A DNA stretch of 64,000 nucleotides from Eremophila alpestris peregrina (Eukaryota > Chordata > Aves > Passeriformes > Alaudidae), in the NCBI GenBank assembly GCA_009792885.1, contig WMCF01000007.1:3512500-3576499 (forward strand), written 5' to 3'. A program made the translations under genes and the position numbers. Below are positions 24,200-38,705 of this stretch, piece after piece; within the stretch, counting starts at the first letter, position 1, and each line of letters opens with the position of its first letter. The notes below the pieces were generated by a model. The model had not been told where the DNA came from. It was given only the letters and a program-made list of their open reading frames with translations, and ran no database searches.

Positions 24200-26612
24200 A
24201 CCATTTTTAAACATACATTACAAGATTTCCTCCTTCATTTCATATCTCTGCAATACAATATGATTATGAACAGAAGCAAATGTTAGAAAGTGCAGGGCTC
24301 TAATTTTTCATCTTGTAGCTCACAGAGTATGTATTGATTGTTTTCACATTAGCTGATCTACCTCCAACACCATTAAAGGATTAATATGTATTTATAAAAT
24401 TTCATTTTCCATTATAGCCAAGCAACAAGCACAGGCTCTCTAGATGTAGTACCTGAGAGTAGCACAGCATATTTCAGGCAATAAACTGCAGATTTTATAC
24501 CATCATATGATTTTACTCTTCAAAAATCACTCAGACATTCTCAACACAGTTGACATAGAAGTATATACATTTCTGAGATTCCTACTATACCATGGTCCCA
24601 AGGCAAAGATTTCATGGGAGGAGGAATTTTCCTTGAAGTGGGCAATTAGCTAAAGAAAAAAGAACCAATTTCTTATCACTTAGCCAGAGTCATAGAAGTT
24701 ACTGTAATCTCTCATATCTATTTTTCATTTAAGTCTGCAAGTTATTTGCTAAGCATGAAGAGGAGAAAAGTGGGAGAAATTAAATCCACTGAGTATCTTA
24801 TATCAATGAGAAAGCTTCTGCTTGCTGCTGAAACAGGATTAGTACCTTTAAAGAAGAAAAAAATTGCACCAAAATCCAACCTGTCCATAAATCACTGGCC
24901 ATTGCTATCTCAATAAAGAATAATATTTATATTTAAGATCTGAACTGCTCACAGAGTGGACTGATTTCATTTAAGAAGATGATGGGTGAGAGTTAAGTAT
25001 TTGGGAAAGATAAACTTGTCATCATGTTTTACATGTATGTGTAGTTTGTCAGTGGAAAGTGCACATATGTGTATACATACATAAACACACAGCTACAGCT
25101 AATTAGAGCCATTGGAACTCTGCAGTGACAGTGTTTTGGTGCAATGGCTTATGAAGCTCTCATTTGAAGGAATACTCAGTCTAATTCAGTTTAGGCAATG
25201 TCTTAAGCTTTCCTTCTGCTATATTATGGGTGATCTCTTATCCCTGCAAAGAAATGCATCAAGTAATTTGCCATATTGCAGTCATGTCATCTAAGCTATC
25301 TGGAGCTATTTTGTAAATACTATTTCAGAGAACCCTAAAACACAAAATACAACAACTATAATAAGCCCTTTGTTATTGTGATATCATCCTGCATTTAGCT
25401 CATAGTAGTTCAATTTGTCTAGCAGACAATTTAGTTTAATTTGTCTAGGAGATTATTAATTGTGGAAATGAGTGCATATGCCTTCCTCTGTTTATAAACT
25501 GTCCTAAGCCTAGTTATTTTAGGTAAAAAGGATAAGTAATAAATACTTCAGTATATCATTTCAATAATGTAGACTTTTCAAAATTACAAGTTATTAAAGT
25601 AGAAGTTAACATAATAATTTGAAATACACCAAAGTACATTCACACCAACAGTAGGACATGGCAATATAACATTTTATTTTGGCAAAAGTTAACAGTGAAA
25701 ATGATTATGTATAATAAGTCACAATATGAAGTAACTGATATATTTAGCAAGCTCTTTATCTGTTTAAAAGAGGAGCTTAAATGGTTTGCCTACCAACCAA
25801 TAATTTTCTAATAAAGACGTCTCACATTTTAAATTTTCAGATGTCTCTTTCTCAATAGAGATAAATTGTATGCATATTTCATTGTATTAAGCTTTAGATA
25901 CCTGGATTCAATTTAAACATAAATTATTAATTGCACCAAATGTATTACAGAATTTGCTTGTGTCATTTGAAATAACATCAAAAATGTTAGGTGACAAACC
26001 CGAGAAATACTCAATAGATAAAACTATAGAGTTCTATTCTACTTAATACATATTTCCATGCAGAATTGAGTTTGGAGAAGCATTTCATAATTCATTGTTG
26101 GAAAAACCCTTGCTGGTTTAGTCAAGCAAGAAAATTACCCCCAAAGCCCACAGGATTCATAAAGCTTAGAAAACAAAAAGAAAAAAATGGCAACAAAAGA
26201 TAAGGGCAATTCAAAACCTAATGAGACATTTTAGGCCTCATTTACATCTCTAACCTGATGCAATTCTTCAAAATGTTTTTCTTTCAAATTTGCATACTAA
26301 AAGCTTATTCTTCCCTAACCAAAATGATGAGATTTCCTACACTGTACTAAAGTTAGCATTAGTTTAAAAGCTACTTATAGTCACTTCTAGATGATGACCT
26401 GTGCACCATTTTTAAATTCACACCTCTATTACATCTGATAGTGCAACCAAATGCTTTTTTCTTGATATATGTTGCCTGTAAATTTAAACAGAGATTTTAT
26501 GGATCATTACTACAAAGCATGATGATTTTATCAGTGAACAGCCTTTTTTCCTAGACAAGTCTATTTTTTTAAAATTAAATGTAAATTAAAGAATTCAAGT
26601 ATGTGGATAAAT
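24200..26612. other. Non-coding AT-rich DNA, no gene seen
   Basis: No gene or named element. A small local duplication is visible: AATTTGTCTAG occurs at 25,412 and again at 25,438 (26-base offset) with similar flanks. The rest is AT-rich unique-looking sequence. Confidence 0.7.
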
Positions 26613-26614
26613 GT

Positions 26615-26860
26615 CTTTGGATTGGGCAAGCATCATCTGGTGAATAGTGTATATATGGATTTCCAAAAGGCTTTCAACAAAACCCCTTGTCAAAGGCTTT
26701 TAGGGAAATCAAGCAGCTGTGACATAAGGAAGGTCCTTGCTTGGATAACTAATTGGTAGAAAGAAACACACCAGGCATATGTTCCCTGTAATCAGTAAAG
26801 CAAATTGAAAAACTGAGGTTCCCTTCACCAGAGGACTCCCATCCTATGGGCTGTGTATGT
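26615..26860 (+). mobile_element. LINE reverse-transcriptase relic, FQKAF type
   Basis: From 26,647 the plus strand reads VYMDFQKAFNKTPCQRLLGK, then CDIRKVLAWITNW followed by an in-frame stop. This is the palm region of a non-LTR retrotransposon reverse transcriptase of the CR1/L2-like group, whose usual form is DFQKAFDKVPHQRLL. The first catalytic Asp is present (the D of MDFQ), while the second Asp of the motif is N here. Beyond the stop, a weak match to the PQGSVLGP region may lie at 26,828-26,860. Both edges are approximate. The element is dead: it is short, interrupted and lacks the YADD box. It differs in type from the DFSKSFD relic at 16.5 kb. Confidence 0.75.
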
Positions 26861-28716
26861 CCTTGCAAATGTGTGGTTAAAGGACCAGTCTTCTAATTCT
26901 GTTTGCATTTCGTTTGCAATAACAATTTGAATTTGAATTTAAATTTGGTATTTTCAGAAGTGGAATAAAATAACAATTGTTGTTAAAATAACAAGAGGAA
27001 ACAGAATATCTGTTTATTCTTCTTGGCTGTTTATTAATTTTGTCATCTGGTTCAAAGTTTAAAAGACTTAATATTAGATAAAATATTTGGGGCTAAGGTG
27101 AGTAACGGCAATATTTAATCCAAGAGAGAAATAATATAAACATGGAACATTTGATGATATGTTTAAGAAGATATAAAATTTAGGTGCAAATAAGAATGAT
27201 GAGTGATATCAACTATCAAATTATGAAGGTTATAAAATACAAGTATCATATGAATTTAAAATTCCTTTTAAGGCATAGCCTTTACACTGGAAAGTGCTTT
27301 TTAGGATAAATGCTTACCTAAGAATTGTTAAATTTTTCATGCACAGCCCTGAAGCGAGAAATCTGTCACCTGAAATTATCTTTGCTTTGTGTGTTTTCAC
27401 ACTTCTCTTAACAGTGAACTGTTAATTGATACTCACAGGAGACACACACAAAAAAAAGTAAGATTGTGGACAACATGCTGCCACTTTATGGATTAAAAAG
27501 CTCACAAGGTTGCCTCAAATAACTGATACTAAGTGACTTTAACTTATATATTAGCTTATTACATCATGCTTTAAATACATCAAAACTGTTGATCAGTTTT
27601 AGACAAATAAAGCAGAGGAGTAATTTTCTTGAAAGGCCCCTGAAAATAGATGTTTGAGTGGCAAAATTAGATCCCAGTTCTGTAGAAGGAGTAAAATGAA
27701 TTTAACTATATTATTGTAATTCCTTAGATATTAGACAGAATGAAACTACATAAATCATTTTATAAAGGTGGGGTTCATGGAAGTATCTGTTTCCTAAAGA
27801 AATGAGTTTACAAGTTTTCACATGCCTTTTGCTTAGTACCTAGTAATATGATGATCTCAGAAACTTATTCAACTTGATCTGAGCCCTTTGACAGGTGTGA
27901 TCACTGTTTTAGCTGCATGTAATAGAAATAGGTGAATACATAATTTTGTCTAAGACCTCCTGAGACCTATTTCTCAAACTTTTGTATGTTCAAGTATTAG
28001 ACCAAGATCTAGAAAAAGGGACCCAAATTATTCCTTAGGAAAAAACTAGGCTTCTGTGTCAGCTACCTATTTCAGAAATTCCTCTCCTAGTTACTGCCTA
28101 ACTCTAGAGGGACCTTATCTCCAAATACTCTGGGTTTTTTGACATAAAATAACAACAGCCTATATTTCTTTGCATGAAAAAAAAAAAAAGCCTTGATCTT
28201 GGCAACTGAGTAATATTACATCTAGCTAATTCCTAGGGATTTTTAGGGATCCTGTGGTTTTGTCCAAGGCCAAGAAGGCAATCAGTCCAGCAAAGCTTCT
28301 TGGCTTACATCTGCCTTCTTAAAGAATACTTCAGATACTAGATGCTACGTGCTATTTCTGGATTGAGATGTGTAATTAGAAGTTCTTCCAATTTTATGTT
28401 CCTCCTAAAATTATGTTCTGTGCAGAAGAGAATTCAAAGTTGCTTGGGATGGCAAAATGGCAGGAAAACCCCACCCACCCTAAATTTCTGGCCTCAAAAC
28501 AAAAACAGTACACCTGGACAATTAAAATAGGCTTGGCATTTAGCACTCTTGTTTTTCTGTGAAATAACCACATTAAAGTACTACATGTCAGTACCTTTAC
28601 ATTCCCTGTTTCCTGCCTCTCCCCAGGGCAATTCCCCTGAATAAAGAGGCACACTTTTTTCTTAACAGAACATGCATTAAATAGAAGTGTATCCTCCTGA
28701 AATTGTACCGCAAAGT

Positions 28717-28744
28717 AAAAAAAAAATTAAAAAAAAGAAAAAAA
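28717..28744. repeat. A-rich low-complexity tract
   Basis: A run of 28 bases that is almost all A, interrupted by TT and a G. A second A13 run lies 530 bases upstream at 28,177-28,189. Confidence 0.9.
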
Positions 28745-31700
28745 GACTGCCCTCTTCCTCATTTTGGGGGTAAAAATGGCTTGTAGTCTCAAGTTTTAAA
28801 GATGTTCTCAGAGATAAGATGCCAAGTTGAAGGAAGAGCCTCACTATATTCCTATGCTCTGAGATTTTAGGCCTCAGACGTTTTAAACAGCTTCTCTTAG
28901 ATATTGTCCATTCTCTATCTGTAAATACCCGTACACAGACCCCTTAAGTGACCCCAGCTTAGCCTATTTGTCTTGTGCTTTAAGAATCAAACCTTGACAT
29001 TCTGCATCAGAAGCTTTCTTTTAAGGAGGCCTGAATTCCACATTGCACACCACTGTCTAAACAATAACTATACATTATTTAACTTTTCAACTTTTTAGTC
29101 TCTTCTGGCTTGTTGTTGATCAGTGATCATAGTGAGACTATAAGAAAGATTTTCCATCACTAGTAGTAAGAACCCTGTCCACTGCAGGAGATTTTCCCAG
29201 GTCTTGTAGCAGGCAAACGTGCCTTCCATAGGGATTGCAAAATCTTACTGGCTTCACTTACATGACAATGACCTTTGTTATTCTCATGCTTTATAAACCT
29301 CTCTGTCATAGTTATTTTCAGTAGTTCCTTGCCCTTCTGTTTCTCTTGTCACCCAATTGCATTCATGTTGGTGTACAGAACTCAAGTTATGTTCTGCCCA
29401 TATGGTCTCAGTGAGTTAATCCACTTCTAGATTGTTGTACGTCAGTGCTGAGCACTCCTAAATATTTTCTTGTGGATTTCCATCTGGAAGTCAACATCTC
29501 ACCTCCTGTCTTTCTAATATCTTTTTGTAGCAATTGCATAGACTCCTCAGAACACATGGAAAATTGTTATTGCCCGATTTAAAATTCTGTTTCTTTTGCT
29601 TTTCCTCTTTCTGTAGCACTGGCAGCTACTGCATTATTGTCCCAGACATTTATTTTTATTTGAGTTGCATTGTATTAATTAATCACCACTAATAGTTCAA
29701 AATAATATCAAAATAAGGTCTGGAGCTATATTTTCTTTGAAATTTGTTTTTATTATTGCTAGATGTTGGATGATTGGGAGAGGACAAACCTGTACGTAGG
29801 AATCTATGTTTGTTTCAGAAATGTAAACATTTCTCATTTATGAATAATACTGGGTCTTCACAGTTTAGTCTCAGTTGGTTTTAGTGGTAATAAACCAAGT
29901 GGAAATTTAAATAATTTTCTTATTTAAACAAAGTAATTATTTTTAGTAGTTCAGTACCTTATAATTATCTTAGTTTGTGATGCCAAAGAATCAAGCAGTT
30001 CTACTTTCCCCCTTCAAATAAATTGGTTAGAATTCATCATCTCTAAATTGCAGTATTGCTCTTTTCAAGGATTCCAAAACAAAATAGAACTTTGGTAAAG
30101 GCCTTTGTGACAGTAGAATGCATTAAGCATTGCCCTTTAAATGTTTTTTTCTTTTATTCTCAATTTAATTTATTAATTATCTTTCTCTTTCTTATTTATA
30201 AAAGATTAATTTTTAAATACAGACAGGCTTTTATTTCTTATCCAAATCAAGAAATCATAAGAAAATGTCTGTGGGAGTTATTCATAATAATAGAGATTTA
30301 GCTATAATTTTACTTGCTTTTGTGGCATTCAAAAATTAATTTAGAGTGTTTACATAGGTATCTATTTTTTATATCTTTTTCATTGTTTACATTTGCAGCA
30401 CTCTAACACTCAGAAATAGCACAAGGCTAGAGTTAATGCCTCATCATTTGTAGATTGTGGCTATGAAACCAGAACAGCTAACCCAGGAGAGTGGCTGCTT
30501 TGCTCCTTTTGTCACCAGGGAGTGTTGTGTTGCAGGCAGCAGCAGTTTCTGTAGTACTGAGCAGGTGTGCTATTGTGTGACAGTGTGAACTGCTCACCCT
30601 GCAATGGGAAAGCCTCCTTTTCCCTTCCCCAATCCCCACCCCATGCCCCAAATTTAGCAGTGGCTGATTAAAACTCTGAAGATATTTTTAAGGCTTTTCT
30701 TAAGCCCAGCAAAAGCTGAAGTTAAAACAAAGATTTCTTATATCCTTTTGATCTATGGATGATGTGCCAACCTTTTAAGTCTGTTAGCATCCAGCACAAA
30801 CTGAATTATCTGCAGCCTGCCATAAATTATATGTGATATCCACAGCAGGATGAGTGCTGGGGAAACGCAAAAATCACAATTGTTCATATCTATATTCCTT
30901 AGACACAGATGAAGGTTTTTCGATTTCAGAACCTTTAGTAAACCCTATAATTTTAAGGATTATTTTTAAATTATTCTGAAAACACAATCCAGTTGTAGAT
31001 AATTATTAAATTTATACTCTACACATGATTCCACAGAAGTGCACTTTGAAAGGTTTTTCAAGAGGTTCCTGTGAATTTTTTCCTTGCATGTCAGATGTCT
31101 ATTCTACATAACATTACAACAGCGAGCTAAGCTGAAGCTGAAATACATCAAGGTATTGGGCATTGCATATCAAGTTACAACATATCCAGCTATTGCTTAC
31201 AATTACTATGAAGTCCATTTTAGAAATTTATAATTTCCTCATGAAAATCAACTCTTCTAGGTATATTTATGGCTTTGCATCAAAGTCCTTAACAGAAGGT
31301 GAACTGCATGATAATTTCTATGTGAGCTGAAAACATAAGCAACAAACATCAAAAAAGCATTTATATGTCACAAAGTGTAATCAATATGATTTAGAATATA
31401 ATCTTGACACTTCTATTCTTGATGGTTCTAACAAATACCTTCTCTATGGTAGAGCATAAGCCTCTGAAGGTAACAGAGAAATTTCAGAAAGCAAGCGCAA
31501 AGGACAATGCACCAGACATTTTTAGAGGAAGCTTCTATCTTTCAGGAGTGTGTACTAAAAAGAAAAAGAGTATGGCAGCTATGACCAGATCAGTAAATAG
31601 GACAGCCTAACAGGCAATGATACTGGATAAAATTAGCACTTAGAAAGGAGAGGGACCAGGGTATCTGCTGAATGACTGAAAATAACACATAGATGGCTCA

Positions 31701-34700
31701 GCCTGTAGTCTTTCCCAGAATATGCATTACTGTATCTTTTGCCCCATTTCTCTTTTTAAAATACCACCTTCCCTTCCCTTTCCTTTTGCCAGCACAGTGA
31801 TGAACTATTTGTAGATGCTGTGGAAAATACTTCTGCCACAGCACTGTGGATTTGCTAAGATCTAAATCACTTCAGTGATGAATAGAAATGTTACTCGGAT
31901 TATTGTAAAATCTTATCATTCTGTCAACAAAACAAAAAGAACAAGCATATGCCACAAAGCCATATTTTCAACTGTGTTTTTCCAGTATTCAGACTAAATT
32001 GATGAATCAGTGATGGATGGGAATATAGCCCTTACCCATAATGCTCAGTATTTAATAACTAACCACCACCAAAAGACCTAAAATCAGAAGCATAAACTAT
32101 CAAGTGATTTCTGAAGAATGGGAGGGAAAAAACCTTTGGTTTCATAGAAAGAAGTGTGAATACTAGAATTCAAGTTATCACCTCTGAAAACCACCTGTAC
32201 ACTGTACTAGGTGCAACTTGGTGTCAAATAGTGCAGGAACACGGGCAATGAACATTCCGTGTCCCTTTCTATCTATTGTCTATTGATTTTTCCCACATAC
32301 TGATGTAACCACATCCACATGTTGTTACGTGTCTCTCCCATTTAAATGTACACACGATGGATGTTATACATGTTGCCCTCTCTAGTGCAAAATAAGAGCT
32401 TTATGGACAGTTGCAAGCCGTATGTTCTCAAATATAAATCTTTTCCAGATGAACTAGTTAACCTAGTTTGATTATTTTTTTTTTCAAAATTAGCACATAG
32501 CTGCCAAATTTTGCATGGTGTTTAGCATTCATTTTTGTCACTTCTCTAATTCTATTTCATATGAATCTCAGCAATATTATCTTTGAGTAGTGCAAAAATT
32601 AATTCTGATTCCCACTTACTAAGCATGTTTTTATTATAGTTAAAAGACATTTGTAAAAGGATATCTTTACCTTTTATATTTTATTACATTTGGATCAAAT
32701 GAAGATGTAAATACATTTAGTGCACAAATATGAAGATCTAGCTTGCTTGAATAGTCAGAGTAGCAGTTTGAAATCAATAATTTCTCATCATTTAAAGAAA
32801 TCTGGTTTAGGGGACAACCATTTACTGCTATCCCTTACTTCATTGACCCAGACTATGTCTTCTGCTTGCTAAGCTTTGCTTGTTAGGAGGGGATTTGTGG
32901 TATTTTGATCACTTCACAAGGAATTAGGCTTAAAAAAATCACTGATTTATTTATCATTATCTGGTAAATAGCTCTCAGGTGACCATATCTTTGGTTAACT
33001 GGTTTTGACTATGATTTGCTTCTTTTATGTCCATGCAGTGACTAGAATACTACGTACACAAGGCAAAGTTCAAGCACCAAAATAACTTTGCAGGGTTAAG
33101 GGCTTGGCAATGGAAAATTCCATTTCCATTGCCCCAGCAGAAACTGTGCTGTGTATTGAAATTGTATTATGGTGGGCAGAATCACGTGTGCTCTGGTGGG
33201 ATTGTTGTTACAAAGGAAGAGTATCCCACAGCGTGATTTGCATCATGCTGTGTGAGCCGCCTACACTTTTCAGCAGTTGCTTCTGTGTCTGTAATTTATT
33301 GCTCTAGAAACCATTATAATAATACAAGAAATGCTGCAGCAAGTGTGGAGGAAAGAACACATCACAGTCAGACTGTAATGACTATTTAGACTATTTAAAC
33401 TCACTCAGCTTGTTTTACATCAGAAAAACAAGTCCTTTTCAATTACATATTTTAAGCATTTTACATGGCTTTCTGGTCTCATAGTGATTGAGCTTAAATA
33501 CACTATTACACATTTTTAAGATAGTTTATGATTGTAACTGTCCAAACATGCAAGAATAAATCTAAAATGGTAAAATGTCCATCTTTAAGAAAAATGATAA
33601 TATGCTATTTCCTGCATAAGAAAATGGTCTCATTCTTACATGAGTCCTCCATAGTGTATGAAAAAAGTCTGATGGAATCTCTCTGTACCTCAGAGCTGTA
33701 CAATTATTTGTCTTTTTGAAAACAAGGACATTTAATATAGGAACATTATGGACTTCTTCATTAGGTATGGGGGACATAGTCAGGGTGGGGTTTTGTAGCT
33801 CTGCTTTTTAATGAATGTAAGTATCATGGTGGGGAGGGCCAGTGTGAGAAAGGAATGCCTTAGGCTGCTGAGAGTCCTTCAGTGGACTGGGACTTGCAGC
33901 TGGTGGTACAATTTCACCTTTTCAGTCTTGATTTAAGCACAGGACATGGCCCAAAATTTTGTGCTGTGGAACTTTTATCCTATGTCTTTCAGCACACCAC
34001 TTGCTTTTGTGTTTCTGCTGTCCTGGAAAATTAGAGCAATTTTTGTCAAGATTATTGTTCTTTTATCTTCTGCAGGATAAAACCAATTTTTGTAACTGCA
34101 TACTTCTTCCTCAGGCATCCAAATTCTTGTTTTGACAGGAAGAAATTGCTGTAAACATTGATGTAATGTTCTGATTTCATTCCATGTCCTTCATTTCTTC
34201 TGACTCAATTCTCTTCCCTCTCTATTTTGCATCTTCTTTCTTAATTTTCTAAACTGCATAATCTAGAGTAGAGGTGACAAAAAGGTTTCGATTCTAGAAT
34301 CCTTTAAACCTCTTTCGTTGTAGATTTCTGTACTGCCCTTTCCACAAAGTTTTCTCTTCTGCCTGTCACTCACTGCCTCCACTCCAATGAACATTCCTTT
34401 TCTCTTTTGGCAGAGCTCATTTACAAATCCTAAATGTTCCTCTTTGACAGTTTACCTCTTTGTCTCTTTTATTACCGTTGTTCTTCATTCCCAGAGCTCT
34501 TTTCTGTCACATCCTTTGCTTCTAGCCTGTTACTACCTTTCCTTAAGCTATTTCTGCATTTCATTCATATTTAATGTTCCCACAGTTCTAACATCAGTAT
34601 AGTCACTTCCTTAACCTCCCAGCATAAGTAATTTCTTCTGCCTGAAATACTCTTTTTGAAACCAGCTATTGCTTTGCTGCCATATGCCTACCCTTTTCTT

Positions 34701-35599
34701 GGGAACGTTAAGCAGCTTCCTTTTCCTTTACATGCCAAGTGAATTTATTGAAATCTTCGTGGTTTTTTAGCATTCAGTACAAAAAAATGAATAGGTACAC
34801 AGAAGCATGATGTACCACACAAAATGGTACTGTAAAAAAACCTCAGTATGGGGGATAACCACATGTTCCTTAGGATGCTTCTTTGGATCACTTTTCCTGG
34901 TCTATTTACAATAAAACAATGCACAGAAATGTCATAGATAGGAAGGAATAATTGCTAGCACCAAACCTAATTTAATTTTCCCTGATACAGCCTGATGGAA
35001 ACAAAGTGCTTAAATTCTAAAGCATTTTCACCAACTCAGTAAGCATCTCTTCAGAAGAATAGATACAGTCATCAAGGGACTGACCAGCTAGAAACATCAA
35101 GAGCAAAACTGTATTTTCATCCTCTCTTTTATTTGGTGCTTTGTTTATCTCACAGAAGTTGTTGGGCCTTTTCCCCACAGATTTATTTGTTCTGGAAAAA
35201 AAAAAAACCTCATTGAAAAGTCTATTTTCAACCCTTGAGTGGGTATGGAATTTTAACATACTTCAGTACAACAAGTTTGAAATACATATATATTTATTTC
35301 CGTTGAAGTATACAGGTATACTAATAGCTTTTAGTTTTCTGATACGGTGGGGGGTTTTTGAGTTGCTATTATCTAACTTGAGAGAAAATCCATAAAACTA
35401 CTTATGGGTGTGTTGTATTCCTTAACAAAGTGTAATTTCATAAGAAATATTTTTCCTTTGAGCAGAGTAGAATTAAGCAGCAGTTATGCCACATTTTCCA
35501 GAGCCACTCGAAAAGTTTGAGAAACTGTAAACAATAAAACAGTAATAAAATTGTTGACATTATCTATAATTACACAGATTAACAGCCCACATTTTTATA

Positions 35600-35624
35600 T
35601 TGGTTTGGTTTGATTTGGCTTGGT
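35600..35624. repeat. (TTGGT)5-like short tandem repeat
   Basis: Five consecutive 5-base units TTGGT, TTGGT, TTGAT, TTGGC, TTGGT, followed by a T run. Two units carry one substitution each. Confidence 0.85.
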
Positions 35625-38597
35625 TTTTTGCCAAAACATTTGCTATTTATTTAGGAAATTGCAACTAATAGTAATACAGCACAATAGTGCTAAGATATTT
35701 TTATGACCCTAGAGGTTCGGATTTATTTTTTTGCTCTGTATTCAATTTTTTAAAACACTCTCGTAGTTTATTTTTTGTTTTTCTTAAAATGTGTCACTGT
35801 AAATGTTTTCTTTCCTTCTTTAAATCACTTACATATGCTCCATAAACAGGTGCAACAGACAAGCCTGTAATTTTTCCAAACTCTTGTTCAGTCAAACGCA
35901 TTACTTGAGCAGAGATGGGCTATTGCATTTCTCTGAGTTAAATTATTAAAATCTTATTTTTATGAACTTGTTAAAATTAGAAGACACCTACCATAGGATT
36001 CTTTGGTGTTTTGCTTCTGTCTCCACACTAGGGAAAACACTTTTTACTTCTGCAGTGTGATCAAGTAACAACCTAGATATTTAATATCAGAATTAGCAAG
36101 AAGTTCACATTTAGTTAGAGCTGCTTAAAGTGTAAAAACATCTGCACAGATCTAGCCTTCACTAGTCACTTTCTTAAACTGTTCTGAGTCAACCCATGAA
36201 CTTTTCTTCCACATCAAAGCTTATTTCCAACTGGGCATTCAAATCAGCTTAAGCCATAACTGATCCTGCCTGATGTGGGGCACCATGTGCACCATTTCTA
36301 GTACCTTATTGACCTTCTTCTAATTTTTTTTATCAGTAATTTATGAATGTATGTGATATGAAATACAAGGACTTTATTTCTCCCTCCCCCCCAACTCCAC
36401 CTTTTACAGGCTACAAACGATAAAGTGTGACTATGTAACAATCTTATTGCCTATTATTGCTGTGTCTGTTGCAAGTAAAAATATTTTTTTATCACTTAGT
36501 CCACAGCATTTTATAAATCAGCAATTTATTCTACTACCTCTGAATGTTTTCTGTATTTTGCCTATTTTTTTCCTTCCTTTCATGACTGACTTACATGAAC
36601 TCAGCTGCTCTTCTCTCTTGGACATGACTTTGACTCAGTGTCTGTGCTGCAGCTGCAGACATATCTTCAGAACACTGCTAACACCTTCTCTCCATTCACA
36701 CAGCCCTTGCTGCTTAACCTTTAGTGCAAAGCACAGTGCAGAGCTTATGAACATGAGGGAATGATGCTATCAGATATCCCTGTGCCTAAGATCCACAGGT
36801 GACTTTAGAGCTGCAGTGCAGACACAGGAGGTGGAGCCCTACTGTGCCTGCTATCAGTGACAAGAAGGGCCTTCCTTCTCTTTGAAGGGAGGTGACTTGC
36901 AGCAATCTGTGTTCACAGTCCTGCTTGTGATGCTAAATGCTGTGTAGTACAGTGCTGTTGTTAAATGGTTTAATCAATGAGTCAGAAACCAAAACAAGCC
37001 TGCAGTCCCATTCAGAAGTTGCTATGAGGATGAAAACAGTTTCCAAAGGAGTAAATACTAAATGTGTTTCTAATTTAAAGTGACTCATCACTTATGGGTG
37101 GATAATCACCTTAATGACAAAACAGTATCATGATACAAGGCTACAGAGGCCACTGTGTCCAACCTAATGAAAATATTTTCATCTCAGCCCATAACTTTAT
37201 TCTGAAATGGTTATCCTTATTCGCTTACTGATGCTTTTTTATAATCCATTTAATGATAATCAATAAACACTTTTTAAAAATGACTGGCAATCTCAGAGCA
37301 CGTCAGCTGGCTTTTGGCTGACCCTGACATGACTGACAAGTGGCAGGATCTCTCAAGTTTCTAGATCTAGCAGGAGGAGTAAGCAAACATTTAATTTCTA
37401 TAGTGCCATGGCCCCAGATTTTTCATGGCTTCTGTTGACAAAAAGTGTCAAATACATGAGCTTTCAAGAATTTCCTTTAAATTCCTTTATTTATCAATCT
37501 AATGTAATATGACAGTACCTTATATGATACGCCCCTTTGATGGTGTAAATTTATCTATGACTAAGAAATACATTCATTTTACTGTGCTGTCACTGTCTTT
37601 ATCATTTTATTTATTTTTTTCTTTTGCTAGGATTTTTTTTTAAACCGACCTCTTTATAATGACCAGCATAAAATAATTGGAAAATAGTTACCTGTAACTA
37701 CAGATATCATTTTTGTCTCCCAGGACTAATAATTGCTGTGTTATTCCGTAGCCTGTCTGTATCTCTCCTCACCTTGTGAACTGTGCTATTATCATTAGTT
37801 TTTGTAATGCAGTCATGTTTAGTGAACACTGCAAGTTTCAGAGCTCTTCTGTGGTGTGAATTCTCCTAAATCAAAGACAACCCATGTACCAGGGAGCTTT
37901 AACACACATGCTAACACCACATCTGACAGGCAGAGATAGTGAGCAAAGCAGAGGGAAAACCTAATGAAAATACCACCTTGCTTTATTATTCAAACAGAAT
38001 GTGACCATTTACTACCTTGCTCGTTATCTCCTGGTAATTTTCCACAAACATTGCAATAAGTGGGTTTGGAATATCTCTTTATTTACTGCAGAGCAATGAC
38101 TGCATGGGCTTTTTTTCTGAGGTTGTTTCATAGAGGGAGGTCAGTGGAAGCAAAGATACAAATGATTAAATTAAAATGATCAAACAGATGATGAAATGTG
38201 TAAATAAGATAGAAACTAAAATCCAGAACTGAATTTTTAGTGAACACCAGAAATAAGGAATTGTGACTAGGAAGGTATGAGGAAACAGGTCTCAGTAATG
38301 GAGTTTTGATTGGCTGAAGTTACTCAGAAAATGGGGGATTGCAGCTGGAGAACTGAGAATTTAGAACAGACAGATGAGAAACATCATGTGAAAAATAAGA
38401 CAAGAGGGGAAAATAAGAAAGGAGAAAGGAAGAGAAAAATAAAAATTCTTACATTTGCGGGAAGACATCCAAAGTATGTAGATTAAAAGGAAGTACAACT
38501 CCTGTGAAATGTGGACATGTTAACAGTGCAAAAGAAAGAAATGACTGCCTGCTTTGGCCTCCACCAGGTTCAGAAGAGAAAAACATGGGATTTTTTA

Positions 38598-38705
38598 GAT
38601 TATAAGATAATTTATGTGGAAAGGGATGTTGGGAGTCCTTACTCCAACCTCCAGATCAAAGCAGGGTCGGACGTGATTTCAGAGGGGTTTCTTAAATGAT
38701 TCCTA
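38598..38705 (-). mobile_element. CR1 LINE 3' tail, minus strand
   Basis: On the plus strand the segment reads as a reverse-complemented CR1 terminus: AGATTATAAGATAATTTATG corresponds to the usual AGAATCATAGAATAATTTGG start, followed by GGAAAGGGATGTTGGGAG, CTCCAACCTCCAGATCAAAG and CAGGGTCGGA. These match the common TCCAACCTCCTGCTCAAAGCAGGGTC part of avian CR1 ends. About 105 bases are recognisable, the usual 5'-truncated form. A 62-codon open frame overlaps it and is not a gene. Confidence 0.8.

Larger units (their letters stand above)
26865..38595. other. Non-coding AT-rich DNA, no gene seen
   Basis: The longest stretch here without a recognised element. It holds A runs at 28,177-28,189 and 28,717-28,744, a (TTGGT)5-like run at 35,600, a pyrimidine-rich zone at about 34,180-34,640, C runs near 36,386, somewhat GC-richer patches at about 30,470-30,660 and 36,600-36,950, and a 12-bp palindrome GTATCATGATAC at 37,125. 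None resembles a gene, and no CpG island is present. Confidence 0.65.

Noticed and set aside
34180..34640. Pyrimidine-rich zone that might be a retroelement
   Set aside because: It is a composition bias only; no ordered match to any element was found on either strand.
37121..37180. Possible CR1 tail words (GTGTCCAACCTAATG)
   Set aside because: Only about 15 bases resemble the family and the flanks do not; too little to call.
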